Program-made: the position numbers and the translations under genes
Part shown: piece after piece, positions 48,966 through 62,475 of the stretch
How the letters are laid out: every line of letters begins with the position of its first letter
Position numbering within the stretch: the first letter of the stretch is position 1
The notes under the pieces: generated by a model
Seen by the model: only the letters and a program-made list of their open reading frames with translations
Databases searched by the model: none
What the model was told of the DNA's origin: nothing
NCBI GenBank assembly: GCA_949752795.1
Contig: OX457071.1
Span: 74,241,983 to 74,305,982, forward strand
Length of the DNA: 64,000 nt
Direction of reading: 5' to 3'
DNA from: Hyperoodon ampullatus
Taxonomy: Eukaryota; Chordata; Mammalia; Artiodactyla; Ziphiidae

Positions 48966-50119
48966 AAGTTTCAGTATTATTAAGATTCAATTCTCCCTGA
49001 ATTGATGCAAACCATAATGTTAGCAGGCATTTTTTTAGAAATAAAAATTACTAGCCAATTCAACAATGTACATGCTAATGCAAAGGACCTAAAATAGCCC
49101 AAACAATCCTGCAATAAAAAATAAAGCTGGTGGCATTATACCACTTCACTTCAAGTCTTGCTGTATGTAAAGTAGAGTTATCTGGTATTGGCTGCGGATA
49201 GACAAAGCGATCAATGGAACAGAATAGAGCCCAGAAATAGTCCAACACTTACAGACATTTAATTTTTTACAAAGATGCCAAAGGAATTCAATGGGAAAGA
49301 ATCTTTTCAAACAATGATGCTACAATTGTACATTCACATGAGGTGAAGGGAGGAGATGCTCAAACATTACATCAGACTAAAAACAGAAATGACGTGAACA
49401 GATCACAGACTTAGAAGTAAAGCTAAAATTGTAAGGCTTCAGAAGAAAACAAAGGGAAACATCTTCACAAGTAGTGAGTAGATAAAGATTTCTTCAGCCA
49501 GACACAGAAAACAAGAGTCATAAAAGGAAAAAACTAGTAAATGAGACTTCATCAAAATTAACAATTTCTGCTCAGCTTAGGCTGAAGAACCACAATCAAG
49601 TAGGTTAAAAATAAGCTTTCATACTCCTATTGTGCTTAACTGCATTTACAGTTATCAACATAGATATAAAGCTAAGAATGTCTGTTCCTGAAATGAATGG
49701 AGTTTTGTTTGATTTTAAAACTTTCTGTTGAAGAATAATAAAGACAGAGGAAAGCATATGAACGTTAAGTGCACAGCTCAGTGAGTTTTCACATGTGAAA
49801 CCCACATGACCAGACCCAGAGCAAAACCAAGAAACAGAACAGCATCCTGAAAGCTCCCCCTTGTCTCCCCTCTGGTCCCTCCCTGCCCCTCTGAAGGTCA
49901 TCCCTATCATGATGACCAACATCACTGACCACAGTTCAACAGATTTTAATTCTTTAAAACCGACTAGAATATAGAGAATAGTAGATGCTGCAGAACTGAC
50001 AGTTAATGTACAGATATCTTGCCTCAAGATACAAGAGTATAAGAATTTTATCAATGAAATGAAATATAATTTCCAATACAGCATACCTTTGGTTAAGAAT
50101 GCCCTCCAGCTCACTCCTA

Positions 50120-50400
50120 TTCTTCCCTCATGGAGGTAATTCTTACATGTCCTCCAAAACCTGAAACCTTCCTTGATTCTCTAGTTTAGATACATACACC
50201 CTTTTCCCATTCTCTATTCCCTCCTACCATAGTGCTCGGCACACCATTCCTATTATTAGAAGAATTATAAGCCTTTCCTCATCAGTGTGCAAACACAAGG
50301 CCAGGGATCCTGACTTGCTCTATGTGTTCTATGTTTACTTCTTCTTGGTCTAGTTCCTGTCAACATGATACACAATAAATGACTTTTAGTTGAAAACCCA
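50120..50400 (+). repeat. L2 LINE 3' fragment
   Basis: 'gaaaccttccttgattctc' and 'aggccagggatcctgacttg' fit the L2 3' region. Confidence 0.5.
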
Positions 50401-51205
50401 GTGGTATAGAATCTGTTAAACGAGTAATATTATTTAAATTAATACCTCCAGGTCACAACAGCCTATATCTGTGTAGACAGAGGGCTGAAAGCAATAAAAG
50501 TAAAGATTATTACAATATATATTCTAGAATATTCTGATTAAAGACAGAAAAGACAAGTTTGGACCCATAGTTTCACAACAGTAAAAGCTGAAGTAAAGTC
50601 TCAGAGAATACTCACTTTAAATGTAAGAATAATTATTTAATAATGCATTAACATGAAGAATATTTTCCTTCAGAATCAAAATGAGATTCTAATTACCATA
50701 TGGCAATGGTATGCCTCCAAAAAGGGGGGGGGTATATAATTTTACTTATTCAAATGAACAGACAGATACAATGAAAATCAAATAACAATCTCATTTTAAG
50801 TTCATAAGTAATGACATTAATCTCATCTTATTAAAATAGAAGTATTAATTTTATATGAATTAACATATAACATAATAAACACTTTTATTACACTCGATGA
50901 AATAATAAGAATAACTGGATCCTTAACTATTTAGTGACATTTTTTGGAAAAATATATAGTTACATAAACAACTGAGATTTACTTAACCCCAAATAAGTGA
51001 ATTTACATAGAAATTTTTACTAGAACTATATGCCACCTTTACTTCTCTTTAAAAAACAAATATATTTTGCTATAGATAGTAGATATGAAAAATATTCCTC
51101 AACTTTCAATTAATGTGTATATGTGACAAATACAATTCAGAGACCTATATAGGTGACACCCATAAATCAGCTAACAATAATGATGATAAAAAGAGCTTCA
51201 CTTAC

Positions 51206-51281
51206 TGCTATTTCTCTACATGCCGACATAGAGATCCCGGTTCCTTCTATTTGTTTTAAAGCATAGTCTTTATCATCTTTC
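51206..51281 (-). CDS. CDK8: CDK8 exon 2 (end of codon 43 to residue 68)
   Basis: This 76-nt exon starts with one G that completes Gly43, followed by 25 codons, [10 protein letters not shown] to CREIA. It holds the catalytic Lys52 of the ALK motif in strand beta-3, and the alpha-C helix SMSACRE. Glu66 of that helix forms the salt bridge to Lys52. Arg65 is one of the three arginines (65, 150, 178) known to stabilise the CDK8 activation loop with MED12 help. SMSACRE is the CDK8/CDK19 counterpart of PSTAIRE and the site of cyclin C contact. The acceptor reads tttttacag and the donor is gtaag directly after codon GCA. The glycine-rich loop and N-terminal cyclin-binding helix belong to exon 1, which is not in the window. 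Confidence 0.97.
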
Positions 51282-51589
51282 CTGTAAAAACAAAGTTATT
51301 TTAATATACAGATAAATCTAAATGTATGTGCATTTTTAATAAAATAGAATAAAAATAAATATAAATCACATACACTTTGACACCTTTCACATATAGTCAC
51401 ATAATTTCATATGGGAGAAACTTTAGGTAATCTATTCCAATCCCAAAACTTGATGAGGGAAGTTAGATTCCAAGGAATAAAAAGACTTGTCCAAGGCTCT
51501 ATGGTTATTTGCAGAAGAGAAAGATTCAGAAATGAAGCTCCTGACTTCCAATAATAGGTTCTTTCTGCTCTAATATGTATACACTTCCT

Positions 51590-51614
51590 GTGTGTGTGTG
51601 TGTGTGTGTGTGTG
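51590..51614. repeat. (TG)n microsatellite
   Basis: About 12 TG units, 0.3 kb from exon 2. Confidence 0.95.
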
Positions 51615-52373
51615 CATGTGCGTGCATATATAAAACTTGGTCTCTTAAAGCCCATTTGGATATCGGGGTGTCAAAAAAATTAAGAAATGAATGCATCATT
51701 CATAAAGTACAAAATGGTTATGATTTAAAACATGTTATATAGTTCATATCCCCAAATACCTTCAAAGGGATTCACTCGACATACGTTTACTGAGCACTTA
51801 CTGTGTCTCCAGAACTGTGCTAAGTCCTGGGGATACAAGGGAATTCCTTCCTTTATGGAGCTTTCTGTGGCTACTGGTGGTGAGAGATAACTAACCCACC
51901 ACAAGACAGTATGATAATGCTGTGACAGACCAAGTACGAACCGCAGAGCTACCCAAAAGTCACTCTTTTGCCTGGAGACCCAGGCAAAGCCTTCTCAGAG
52001 GAAATCCCATCTCACTGAGGCCCGAATGGCAGTCCTCAGACATTCTGGACTCAGGACCCTTTTACTCTCTTAGATGTCACTGAGGACCCTGAAGAAGTTC
52101 TGTTTGTTCTATCAATATTAACCCTCTTAGAATTGAAAAATGGGAACTCTTAAAAAACACAACCTACGAAAGCACATATCCATTACCCACCAGAGCAATG
52201 GCATCGTCACGTGTCACGTCACCTTTGAGAAAAACCCACTGTACACTCGCGAGAATCAGCGTGAAGAAAGGCATATAACACAGCACTGTTAGGAAAACAG
52301 TGTTGACCTTGCAGACCCTCTCAAAGGATTTTGAGGACACCTAGAGCTTCCCAGATCACACTTTGAAAACTGT

Positions 52374-52375
52374 GC

Positions 52376-52410
<35 letters not shown>

Positions 52411-52412
52411 GT
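52374..52412. repeat. (GT)n microsatellite
   Basis: About 19 GT units with one TT interruption. Confidence 0.95.
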
Positions 52413-53646
52413 TAAGAGGGGAACAAAGTGTGAAGGCACATGAGGTGAGGGAAAAGCACTTGAAGAACATACACTAAACAACGGGAGATGAGGCTGGGGA
52501 TACAGTTAGGAACCAGATCGTAGAAGTATTTTTATCCTCCAAGAACAAGAGGAGACGCTCCGTTAACACTTTTTAAACAGGAGAGTATCAATCCTCCTGT
52601 GCTTTGGCGGCTTTTAAATGTTGGGGGGCAGTAAGTAAAGACAGGAAACCGAGAGAGCAGCGAAGTCCACAGTGTCCAAACTACTCAGGTGGGAGATGAT
52701 GCTGGCTGCTGCCAAGGGGACAGCCTGGAGTGACGGAAGGCAGACCAGCAGCACAAAGGACAGAATCCTGGGGATGAGGAAGGAGATGGGGTCGGACATA
52801 ATGACTCCTGCCCCAGGGAACAGGCCAACACAACATCATCCCCCGGAACAGGGAACACAGCAGGAGGAAAAGGTCCGAGGGAACAGGAAGATGATGGCTC
52901 CGCTGTGTGCAGGCTGAGTCTGGTACCTGTGAGACACCTACGTGGGGATGGCAAGCTGAATAAGCACGTCTAAAGCTCAAGAGAAAGCTGAAGATATCAG
53001 CGTATACATACCGTCAACCAAGCCAGGAGAGTACATGAGGGGAGACCAAAGAGCAGGACTGGTTAAGAAAAAGGTTTTCAAAAAAGGGCAGAATAGTAAA
53101 CAGTATCCAAAGCTGCCAAGAAGTCTAGTAAGGTGAGGAGTGAGCAGTGTCCACTGAATTTAGCAATGATGAAGTCACCAGGGGATACTGGACTAGGCAA
53201 AAATAGTCGCAGTGACGTACTGGCAGTCTATACTGCAGAAGGCTGGGGAATGAATGGGGCCTAAGTCAACTGAGACAATAAAAGTAGGTAATTCTTTGAA
53301 GGTGATAAAATAAGGCAGCAGCTGGAGTAATACACAAGGTTAAAGAATTTTTTTTAAGATGCGAGAAACTTGATTATGTTAAGTACTGAAAGGAAGAACC
53401 CAGAGAAAAGGAGATGAGAGGGAAAAACGAGAAGAGCAAAGACTGAAATGCTGGGGAGAGATTAGATTCAGAGCGAGAAGGAGAAACGTGTCTTCCATTG
53501 TTAACAGGAAGACAAAGGAGGGAGGAAAGGATAGATACAGGTGCAAAGAAGTTGGTTCAGAGGCAAAAAGCCAGGGGAGTTCTCATTTTGATGGCTTTCA
53601 TTATTTTTCTCATGTTGGAAATGAGGTCAAATACTAAAAGTAAGGG

Positions 53647-53848
53647 GGCTTCCCTGGTGGCGCAGTGGTTGAGAGTCCACCTGACAATGCAGGGGACACG
53701 GGTTCGTGCCCTGGTCCGGGAAGATCCCACATGCCGCGGAGCGGCTGGGCCCGTGAGCCATGGCCGCTGGGCCTGCGTGTCCGGAGCCTGTGCTCCGCAA
53801 TGGGAGAGGCCACAGCAGTGAGAGGCCCGCGTACCACAAAAAAAAAAA
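53647..53848 (+). repeat. CHR-family SINE, young copy
   Basis: Perfect 17-bp duplications AATACTAAAAGTAAGGG at 53630-53646 and 53849-53865, with an A-rich tail. Confidence 0.93.
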
Positions 53849-55417
53849 AATACTAAAAGTAAGGGCAGAGTCATAGAGCCAGAGTTAAGGTTTGACTGAA
53901 CAGATGAGTAACTCCTTATAAAATCAATAAGTTTAATACTTTATCATTTTAAATTATCAATAAAGCTTATGTAACTTTATCTTTCCTTTTATAACATTTA
54001 CACCATATCCTTAGTTGTAAAAACAAATCACAATTACATTATTTTTCTGAAAAAAAGATTTGTTTTACGACAATCAGATTTACAAGTACTTTCTAGTAAA
54101 GCACCATGGGCACACATTATATTAAAAATACACTAAGAATATCTGTACTTAATGTTCACCAAGTCTGAATGATTTCTGAAAGATTAAAGGAGACATTAAA
54201 GAAGGTGACACAAAAATAAAGTGAAATTGGGATCAGAATAAATCTATTAGAGATTAGACAGTTCATGTGCATGGTACTGATTTAACCAGATGGTCAACCC
54301 AGGAGTGTAACAGGTTCCGTTATATCTACTGTCGAGGACAACTTCCTAGACTTGAGCCTTCTAAGGAGAGAGAGAGAGAGAGCGGTGGAGAAGGAAATAA
54401 ATTAAACCAGAGACTAACTCACCTCCCTGACAACAGCCCCTGGACTTTCTCTTCATTAAAGACAGCCATGTGAAAATTTCTTCAAAATGAGCTAAAAAAA
54501 AAATTCTAATCTGCAATCAGTTCTCTCCCCCATCCCAAGTAGTTAATGTTTTATATTTTATAAAAGTAAGTTATCAGAAAGAAAGGTAAAATGGGAGAAC
54601 ATAAAAAACTTTGAAAAGATGTGTGATTATCAAAAAGGCAACTGCCTCTTAAAAATCACCTAATAATAATTACCATGGTAACATAATAGTGCTTTGTGCT
54701 TTACAGAGCACACTTATTTATCTAGCCATCCACACAACACTTTTTTGTAAAAAGGCACCCTGGAGAGGAAAAAGGTTCGTCCCCTACGTTCAGTCATGAT
54801 CCAGTGGAAGTCGTCAGACTGGATCAGTAATTACTGCAGTACAGTGCTCCGTAGAATAGTACTGTAGACAGAGGGAGTGATCAACTAACTATACCGTGAA
54901 GGGTTGAAGGAAGATGAAAGAAAGCTTCAGAAAGAGTCTACTTAAGCAGAGATTCTTAAAACTTAAGAAGTCTGTCAGGAAAGGAAGGAGGGGCTGGGAA
55001 AAGAAATCAGTAGTTATATGAGGCATCCCAGGAAGGGGGAAAAGCATGTACAAAAATACAGAAGCACAGACAGGATCTGGCATGCTCAGAGAATAGCAAA
55101 GACGGGCAGCAGCTTAAAATCATGGAAACACATGGACAGCCCTGAGGTTTGCCTACCTTAGAAACAGACAGAGGTAGGGTGGGAGGGGGACTTCCATGCC
55201 AGCTGTCTCCAACGGGTGCAGAGTATGTATACTTCACTTCAAGGAGTGTACAAAACAAATGAGTATGACAAGAAAACATCACATTTAAAAATAAATAAAC
55301 AAAGTTGAGAGAAAGTGTGTCACGTGAGAAGACCAAAAAGAAGAGGGTGCAGCCATGACGAACACTTGCCTTTAACAGATGGGAGGGGAAGTCAAAAATA
55401 TAAAATGGCTATAAAGG

Positions 55418-55533
55418 GAGGGAAGAGATATGGGAACATATGTATATGTATAGCTGATTCACTTTGTTATAAAGCAGAAACTAACACACCATTGCAAAGC
55501 AATTATACTCCAATAAAGATGTAAACAAAAAAG
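55418..55533 (+). mobile_element. Very short LINE-1 3' end with TSD
   Basis: Only the last ~116 bp of the same LINE-1 3' end. Duplications TGGCTATAAAGG lie at 55406-55417 and 55534-55545. Confidence 0.82.
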
Positions 55534-56239
55534 TGGCTATAAAGGAGTGGTTAAAAAAAAATGAGTAGTGTTTTGGTAAAATAGAGTACTGAACACATAT
55601 CAAACTTCACTCCCCTCCTAACACCCTACTAAAACTATGGCAAAGAAAAAATTTTAAAGACATAAACCCATAAGGATGAAAAATGAGAGAGAAGATAGCA
55701 TAAAAATTTGGAAACTAGAATGTAAGTGGACAAACAGTAGAACAGTAGCTGATGACAAGGATCCAAGAAAACCAAATAAGAAGCTGATAGCGAAGAAAGC
55801 TGAGAACCAATTAGGTTTGCAGAGCCAGATCCTCCAAAGCAGAGACTTGAGAGGACAAGATCCATCTGGAAGCAGAACTGGCTGGGGAGAAGATAAACTG
55901 AAGAGAGAGCCTAGAAAACAGAGCAATAAAACAAAGTTAGAGAAACGTGAAATAAAACTAGGGAAATGAGAGAACCAGTCCCTGAAATCCAACACACAAA
56001 TAATTAGGAGTTTCAGAAAAAAAGAACAGAGAAAAGAGAGGAAGAAAACTTACAAAGTAATTCAAGGAAACTCCCAAACTGAAGGACAGGATTTGTAAAC
56101 CTGGAAGGGTTCAGTGAGTTCCTATCCCAAATGAATTAAAACAGATGCACATCAAGACAATATTTAGGCATTTCAGAAAAGTGGAGACAAGCAGTAGATT
56201 TTACAGCCTTCCAGTGAAGACGGGTAATGGGCCACTTAA

Positions 56240-56650
56240 AAAGGATATCATTCAGCCACGAGAAAGAAGGAAATCCTGCCATGTATGGTAACATGGATCA
56301 TGGGTAGACCTTGAAGGCATTATGCTAGGTGAGACAAGTCAGACACAGAAGGACAAATACTGCATGCATATCACTTACATGTGCAGTCTCTCGTAAATAC
56401 AGAAAGTAGAATAGTGGTTACCAGGGGCTGGGGGCTGGGGGACTGGGGAGATGTTGTTTAAGGGTAAAACTTGCAACCAGAAGACAAAAAATCCTGGAGC
56501 TCTAATCCCGGAGATCTACGCACAGCACAGTGATTATATACAATAATACCGTATTACAAACTTCAAAGTTGCTAAGAGACTATAAATTATTTCCATCACA
56601 GAAAAGAAATGATAATTATGTGACATAATAATTCTGGTTAACAAAATAAT
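56240..56650 (+). mobile_element. Old LINE-1 3'UTR (L1M-type)
   Basis: Recognised from 'cattatgctaggtgaga', 'ggacaaatactgcatg', 'agaatagtggttaccagg' and G-rich 'ggctgggggctgggg'. Decayed, no open frame. Confidence 0.65.
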
Positions 56651-57184
56651 TTTCCAGAACTGTTCAACCTTATCACTGATGTAAACAACTATCTTCCCTT
56701 GCCAGATACTTAATCAGCTCTACATGCTCTCGGATTAGGTGTTTGGCTATTTTTGAAGCATCATTAGGGAAAGACTGTACTTGAACCCCCATGGAAATGA
56801 CCTTGCCATATTCTGCAGTAAAACTCCTTGGATCCATACCTCTCAATTACAACAACACAATACTTCCTCAAGTCACTGGAAGGCTGTCCAGCCAGAGACC
56901 CCAAACTGAGGATTGCTAAGAATCGTCCAGAAGATGGTCTTAGAATGAGAAAGCTTATACCCAAGACCTTTGGATCAAGCAGCATGAGAGAGAGAGCTTC
57001 CACCCCCAGGGCTTATGGAACAAAATCTAAATGGCCAGAACCAAAGACGGTCAGGCTTTAATCTGCATGCTTTCCCCACCTCCCCCCACCGCCAGCTCTT
57101 CCCTTCCTCTCTGCTGCTTTAAATTTCTGAATTGTTAACAGATACTTGTTATCTCTAACAATGATACCTATAACGCTGTTCTTT

Positions 57185-57391
57185 TTTTTTTTTTTTTTGC
57201 GGTATGCGGGCCTCTCACTCTTGTGGCCTCTCCTGTCGCGGAGCACAGGCTCCGGACGCGCAGGCTCAGTAGCCATGGCTCACAGGCCCAGCCGCTCCAC
57301 GGCATGTGGGATCTTTCCCGGACCGGGGCACGAACCCGTGTCCCCTGCATCGGCAGGCGGACTCTCAACCACTGCGCCACCAGCGAAGCCC
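57185..57391 (-). repeat. CHR-family SINE, young copy
   Basis: 16-bp duplications TATAAC(G/A)CTGTTCTTT at 57169-57184 and 57392-57407, with one mismatch. Sense relative to CDK8. Confidence 0.92.
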
Positions 57392-57589
57392 TATAACACT
57401 GTTCTTTGCATCCCCAGTCACTCCTTGTATGAGTCTCATACCTGGCTGCAATTTGCTCAGGATTTCACTAAAATATGCAAACAAGCCAACTGTTGAGATT
57501 GTAGCCACTTTCTTTTGGGTGCAACTCAGCTCACTCTAGTTCTTGGGCAATTACACTCAACTACTAAGCAACTCTTTATTTTGTTTTGT

Positions 57590-57886
57590 TTTGTTTTCTA
57601 TTTCTTTTTGGCCGCATTGGGTCTTTGTTGCTGCGCGCAGGCTTTCTCTAGTTGTGGCGAGCAGGGGCTACTCTTCAGTGCGCGGGCTCTAGGTGCGCGG
57701 GCTTCAGTAGTTGTGGTGCGCGGGCTTCGGCAGTGTGGCTTGAAGGCTCTAGAGCGCAGGCTCAGTAGTTGTGGCACACGGGCTTAGCTGTTCCGCAGCA
57801 TGTGGGATCTTCCTGGACCAGGGCTCGAACCCACGTCCCCTGCATTGGCAGGCGGATTCTTAACCACTGCACCACCAGGGAAGTCC
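57590..57886 (-). repeat. Long CHR-type SINE (CHR-1-like)
   Basis: Reads on minus from the tRNA-like head at about 57886 into a long body with repeated 'gcgcaccacaactactgaag'-type units. It is close in structure to the copy at 33216-33571. Confidence 0.82.
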
Positions 57887-60167
57887 ATAAAATGGTAAAC
57901 TAAAATAGTAAACAAGACAGACAGCCCCTCTGATGTCAAACCTAGGAAAGTTTCTGTCCACACCAAAACCATACTTGGGGCCTTGGCTCTTGGCTTAGCA
58001 GCAGACTACAAACTGTCCCTAATCTCTCAGCATCTGTCAGTGTTCTAGAGCTCAGATGGGATCTCCAGAGTGTTGTATGTGCACAGCCATTTTTGCTTTG
58101 CATGATTCAACTGACCTCACAACAACAAAAAGTAGTCACAAAGAACTGACTTCAGTCCAACAGTAGATGAGACGCTCTGAAGTCTCCTGATCAACAGAAT
58201 TCCAGCACAGAGAAGATCTGGATTTCACAGAACAATGTCCTCAATGGCTGAATCTGGCCAAAAAGAGGGACTAAGAAAGCGAAAATAAACCCCACTGAAA
58301 ATCAGATTGTGCTATCCCTAACAGATTAGTGGCAAGGCCAGTAGGAAAGGCAAACAGGAAATAAAGTTTTGCCCAAGGCCACACCAGAATGGCAAAATGA
58401 CTAAAATGGCCCTTTTTTGAGTAATTACTGCTCTCTTACCAATGAGCCCCCAGCTCTGCTTCATTCCGCCTACCCCCGAACAGAATACTCAGGTACCCAA
58501 TTACCAAACTGACCCCACCTCACAACAGTATCCAGTGCACAGCTGGTCTACTTCCCAGTCTCTCCTTAGAATCATTCAGCCCAAACCTACCGACGAAGCC
58601 CCACTTGCTCTGGTTCCCAGGTGTGCACTTGCCCTTGCTGCAGCAGGCAAGTAAACTTTCCTACAGGTGCATTCCGGTGGCCTGTAACATTCATGATGCC
58701 CAATTACCTTACATGAAGTCACAATGCATTAAAGCAAATTGAAACAACAGTCCCTTTAGTTTACATTGCGTCAGCTCTCAGAGAACACATTCTAACTAGC
58801 CATGCTATACTTTGCTTAAAATTCCTTGTCGTAGTTAACGTGTTTTGCTCTTTTGATCATTCTGACAAATGAAATCCACAAGTTAACTTGCTGGTTAATG
58901 ACATAAGCTTATTTAAAAGATTATTAGACCTACTAATTCTTGATTTGGGGGCATTCCTGTGGTCAGCACGGCTATAGCCCCTGAGATACACCAGTGAGCA
59001 GGACGGACACAACAGGAGGTCTTTCACGTCTCTTGGCAACTCCAGAGGCCAAACTCCAAGACGTTACAAAGCTTCTTGTAAACCTAGCTATGAATCTCTC
59101 TCCTCTGCATTATCTTGTGGGATTTAAGCTCAATTTGTTAAGCTCTCATATTTCAAACACATCTTTACCTTGTTTGGAAAAAAAGCTATGCAGAGCTTAA
59201 AAAGTATTTCTAACCTTGGAAGCTAGAAAGAAACTCCTGGTCCTTTCTGTCTGTTTAGTTACAAGATTACAGTAACATGATCAGATATCACTAAATGTAG
59301 GGGGTTTCCATCAAAGACAACTACCAACCTATCTTTCTTAGATCACCTTCCCAGTGTCATTTTTCTGAACATAACTCTACAAAGAGTAAAGTTATATAAT
59401 CAGGCATCCTGACTTCAAGAACTATATTTTGACACTGGTCATATAATCATTCTTTCTCTCCGTAATATCCATGCTAGAAGAAATGAGCAACACTGAAAAC
59501 AGAAATTAATGTGTAATATTTTCCTCCCTAGTAACTGGTCTTTCCTGCTATTTCGCATATCCACCTAATTTATCTCTACTTGGCCCCAAACATTTTCTTC
59601 TTAAAAGTAGCATTACATCGGGCATGTGAATACACCTGAACATTTCTTAAATATTAACGTGTTGTACTCCAAGTATTATTGTGAATAAGTACTCAAGATT
59701 AATGTGCTATTAAGGTACCCTATAAATGTTTTTCCCTTAATCTGCCTTTTAAATTCATAAGAATGGGAGCCTATTATAATGGAAGAAGAGAATGGGACAG
59801 AGATGAGAGGATGAAAAATAAAGAAAAACATAGGGCCTTGTACAGACTGACAATGCCAGGATGCCATGTATCGAGCAGTATTTTCAACTCAATTCTATGT
59901 ACAAAAAACAGGAAAAACAATCAGTTAAATGGAACTATCACTACTCAAGTACAAAAATAAAACTTCCTAAAATTACGGGGAAAAAATTATGGTGGGAGGA
60001 GAGTTAAATTTGGCAAATGCCAAAGATATGTAAAATTTATGAAAATTTCAACAGAATTACATAGATATTTGACAATGTTAAACGCAATAAGATTAAGATC
60101 TTATTAGATTAGACTTAAAAATCACACAACATCAGCACACACTAGTAGGATCAAGATTGGAGGCAAG

Positions 60168-60547
60168 CACATAGCACAGGGAGATCAGCTAGGTGGTTTG
60201 TGACTACCTAGAGGGGTGGGATAGGGAGGGTGGGAGGGAGGGAGACGCAAGAGGGAAGAGATATGGGAACATATGTATATGTATAACTGATTCACTTTGT
60301 TATAAAGCAGAAATTAACACACCATTGTAAAGCAATTATACTCCAATAAAGGTGTTTAAAAAAAAAGTTGAATCACTATGTTATACGCCTGAAACTAACA
60401 TAATATTGTGTATCAACTATATTTCAATTTTTTATAAAGTGTATTAACTCCATGCAGTTATACTTTATATTTGTTGAATACCATAATGAATAAGAATTGT
60501 CAACCTCAATCAGAATTAATCTCAAAATCCAAAAAAAAAAAAAAAAG
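60168..60547 (+). mobile_element. LINE-1 3' end plus possible transduced segment
   Basis: A LINE-1 3' end (60168-60368, ending in a short A-run) is followed by about 165 bp of other sequence and a second longer A-run (60530-60546). The outer flanks TTGGAGGCAAG match at 60157-60167 and 60548-60558. The segment after the first A-run also resembles an older LINE-1 3' end. Confidence 0.75.
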
Positions 60548-61379
60548 TTGGAGGCAAGAATGTTAATTAGGAAGCTATTGTCAATAATCCAAAAGTCAAA
60601 TAACAAGTACCCAAACTATAAATTTTTCTATTTTCAATACATAAGTAAACAGCAGTGGAATTAAAGAGTGATAAACTCAAGCCGGCTGCCTAAGAACAAT
60701 CCCAGATACAGGTGCTGGGCTTCACAGGCAAGAAACCTGTCTCTTTCTCCCATTTCCTTCCAGTCCCGCCTCACCTCAATCACACATAAGGTAAAATTGG
60801 CCAGGGACTCACTGTAATTAGCTAAGGATGTAACATCTCACCAGAAACGAGATGGCTGCACAGAGTAAGAAAAGATGCAGTATATCTCCAAGTGGGCAGG
60901 GTTGGGGGGCATTGGCCGCCAGCCAGGGTCGGGTCAGATTAGAGAAGCTTAAGTCTTGCAGCAATATCAATAGTAATCTTTTGTATTTGGCACTTTCATA
61001 CCATTCTGCAAAAAAATCGCTCTACTAGTAGATTTATAAGCCCTGTGTTCTCCTAATTCCGGGAGCAAGGTCACCTGTGGGGAGGAAGCAGAGACATTTC
61101 CCAGGAGTGGGAAGCATACCTTTGCCCCCAACTTCCCCAAATACTAGAAAGTCTATTTCTCCACAAGTGGATATTCAACAAATGTGACTTCCAGACAGGG
61201 AGACAAGGAGTGGGACTCCCAGGAGATGATGACTGTGTAACAAGCACTTTCCACATACCAAGTACTACACTAAGCACTTAAGATAAACGCATGTTAAAGT
61301 CCATGCCTCACATGATCTGGAACAATTTACATAAAATGTGCTTTGCACGTATGTAGTTATGTATAGAGAGGATGCATAC

Positions 61380-61550
61380 ATGCTTTCTGTATAAATATTT
61401 ATGCACGTACATAAATATATTTAAAATACATGTGTAAATGTGTGCACATGTCTACATATATATGTGTATACATATATACATGTATACTTACACATATATA
61501 CAGAGAGATATATACAGATATACATCCAAATATACGTGTGTATATGTATA
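61380..61550. repeat. Alternating purine-pyrimidine TA/CA/TG tract
   Basis: About 170 bp dominated by imperfect 'atacatatatgtgtata' steps; an open frame across it is compositional only. Confidence 0.8.
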
Positions 61551-62031
61551 CAAAGAGGAAGAAGAAAATACTTTTTTAGTATAGTTAAGTTACTAACTGG
61601 CCATAGTACTACTTTAACTCAAATAGACATGAGAATAATTATACAGGTGTTTCATGAAGAAAAAATGTACCACGGTTATTATATAGTTTACACAGCTATG
61701 ACAGATTATCCCTTATACAGCAAGAGTTGTGTTTAATAATGACTCACAACAACTTACAATCATTATCCTATCTTACATACGAGGACAGAGAATCCAAAGT
61801 CACAAGGCTAGAGAGCAGCAAACCTAGACCTCAAACACAGGCAGTCATTCCAGAAAACATCTCCCCACAAGGCTATATCAGTTTGTTCTGAAAGTGTGGC
61901 TACCAACTCGTTTACAAATTGCTTCCATTTAAAATACTGTCAGGCAGCTTCACCACAGTGCAAATGGGTCACGTGTGAATGAACACACCTCCTCTATCTA
62001 CATGAGCTAACAGACTATTTTGCTTGTCATT

Positions 62032-62034
<3 letters not shown>

Positions 62035-62074
<40 letters not shown>
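62035..62074. repeat. (AC)n microsatellite
   Basis: 20 uninterrupted AC units. Confidence 0.97.
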
Positions 62075-62076
<2 letters not shown>

Positions 62077-62475
62077 AAACTGCTCCTGTCAGTGTCTACC
62101 TAACAACTTATCTGGCAATGAGTAGATATAAGCTATCAAAAACTTTTCATTTAAAGCTGTTGCTATATATTCTATGAACAACAAAAAAATAGGTCTGATA
62201 CCTTAAAACAAAAGGCCACCTGAACGTTCAAGTTTTATTTGTAGCATTCACATATCTATAATCTTTCAATTGTATAAAACTGAAAGAGAGCAAAGAGGTG
62301 AAAAACTTTTAATTGTGTATAAAACCTATGATTTAACAAATTAACATTCTGAGTGGTTTGAAGCCAAGAGAAAAGGCACAATAAGACTACAGGAAAGGAG
62401 GGAAGTACCCATAATTATCAGAACTAGACTAATCCCAAAATGTAAAGGTAATTTCCCACTTTGGGAAAAAAACAG

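Larger units (their letters stand above)
46948..49590 (+). mobile_element. Long old LINE-1 (ORF2 region), interrupted by a SINE
   Basis: About 2.6 kb of decayed LINE-1 in + orientation. Near 48360-48400 it encodes KKAFDKIHYHL (reverse transcriptase). Near 48610-48660 it reads 'ctattcatagatgacataatt', equivalent to the F-A-D-D catalytic block, followed by 'ggaaaccccaaagac'. Many stops. A CHR SINE is inserted at 47452-47727. The left edge (46948-47150) resembles other LINE-1 text and may be a separate piece. Confidence 0.75.

Noticed and set aside
49605..50114. 169-codon minus frame
   Set aside because: Hydrophobic, AT-driven composition next to a LINE-1 end; no recognisable domain, no splice context or flanking transcript signals.
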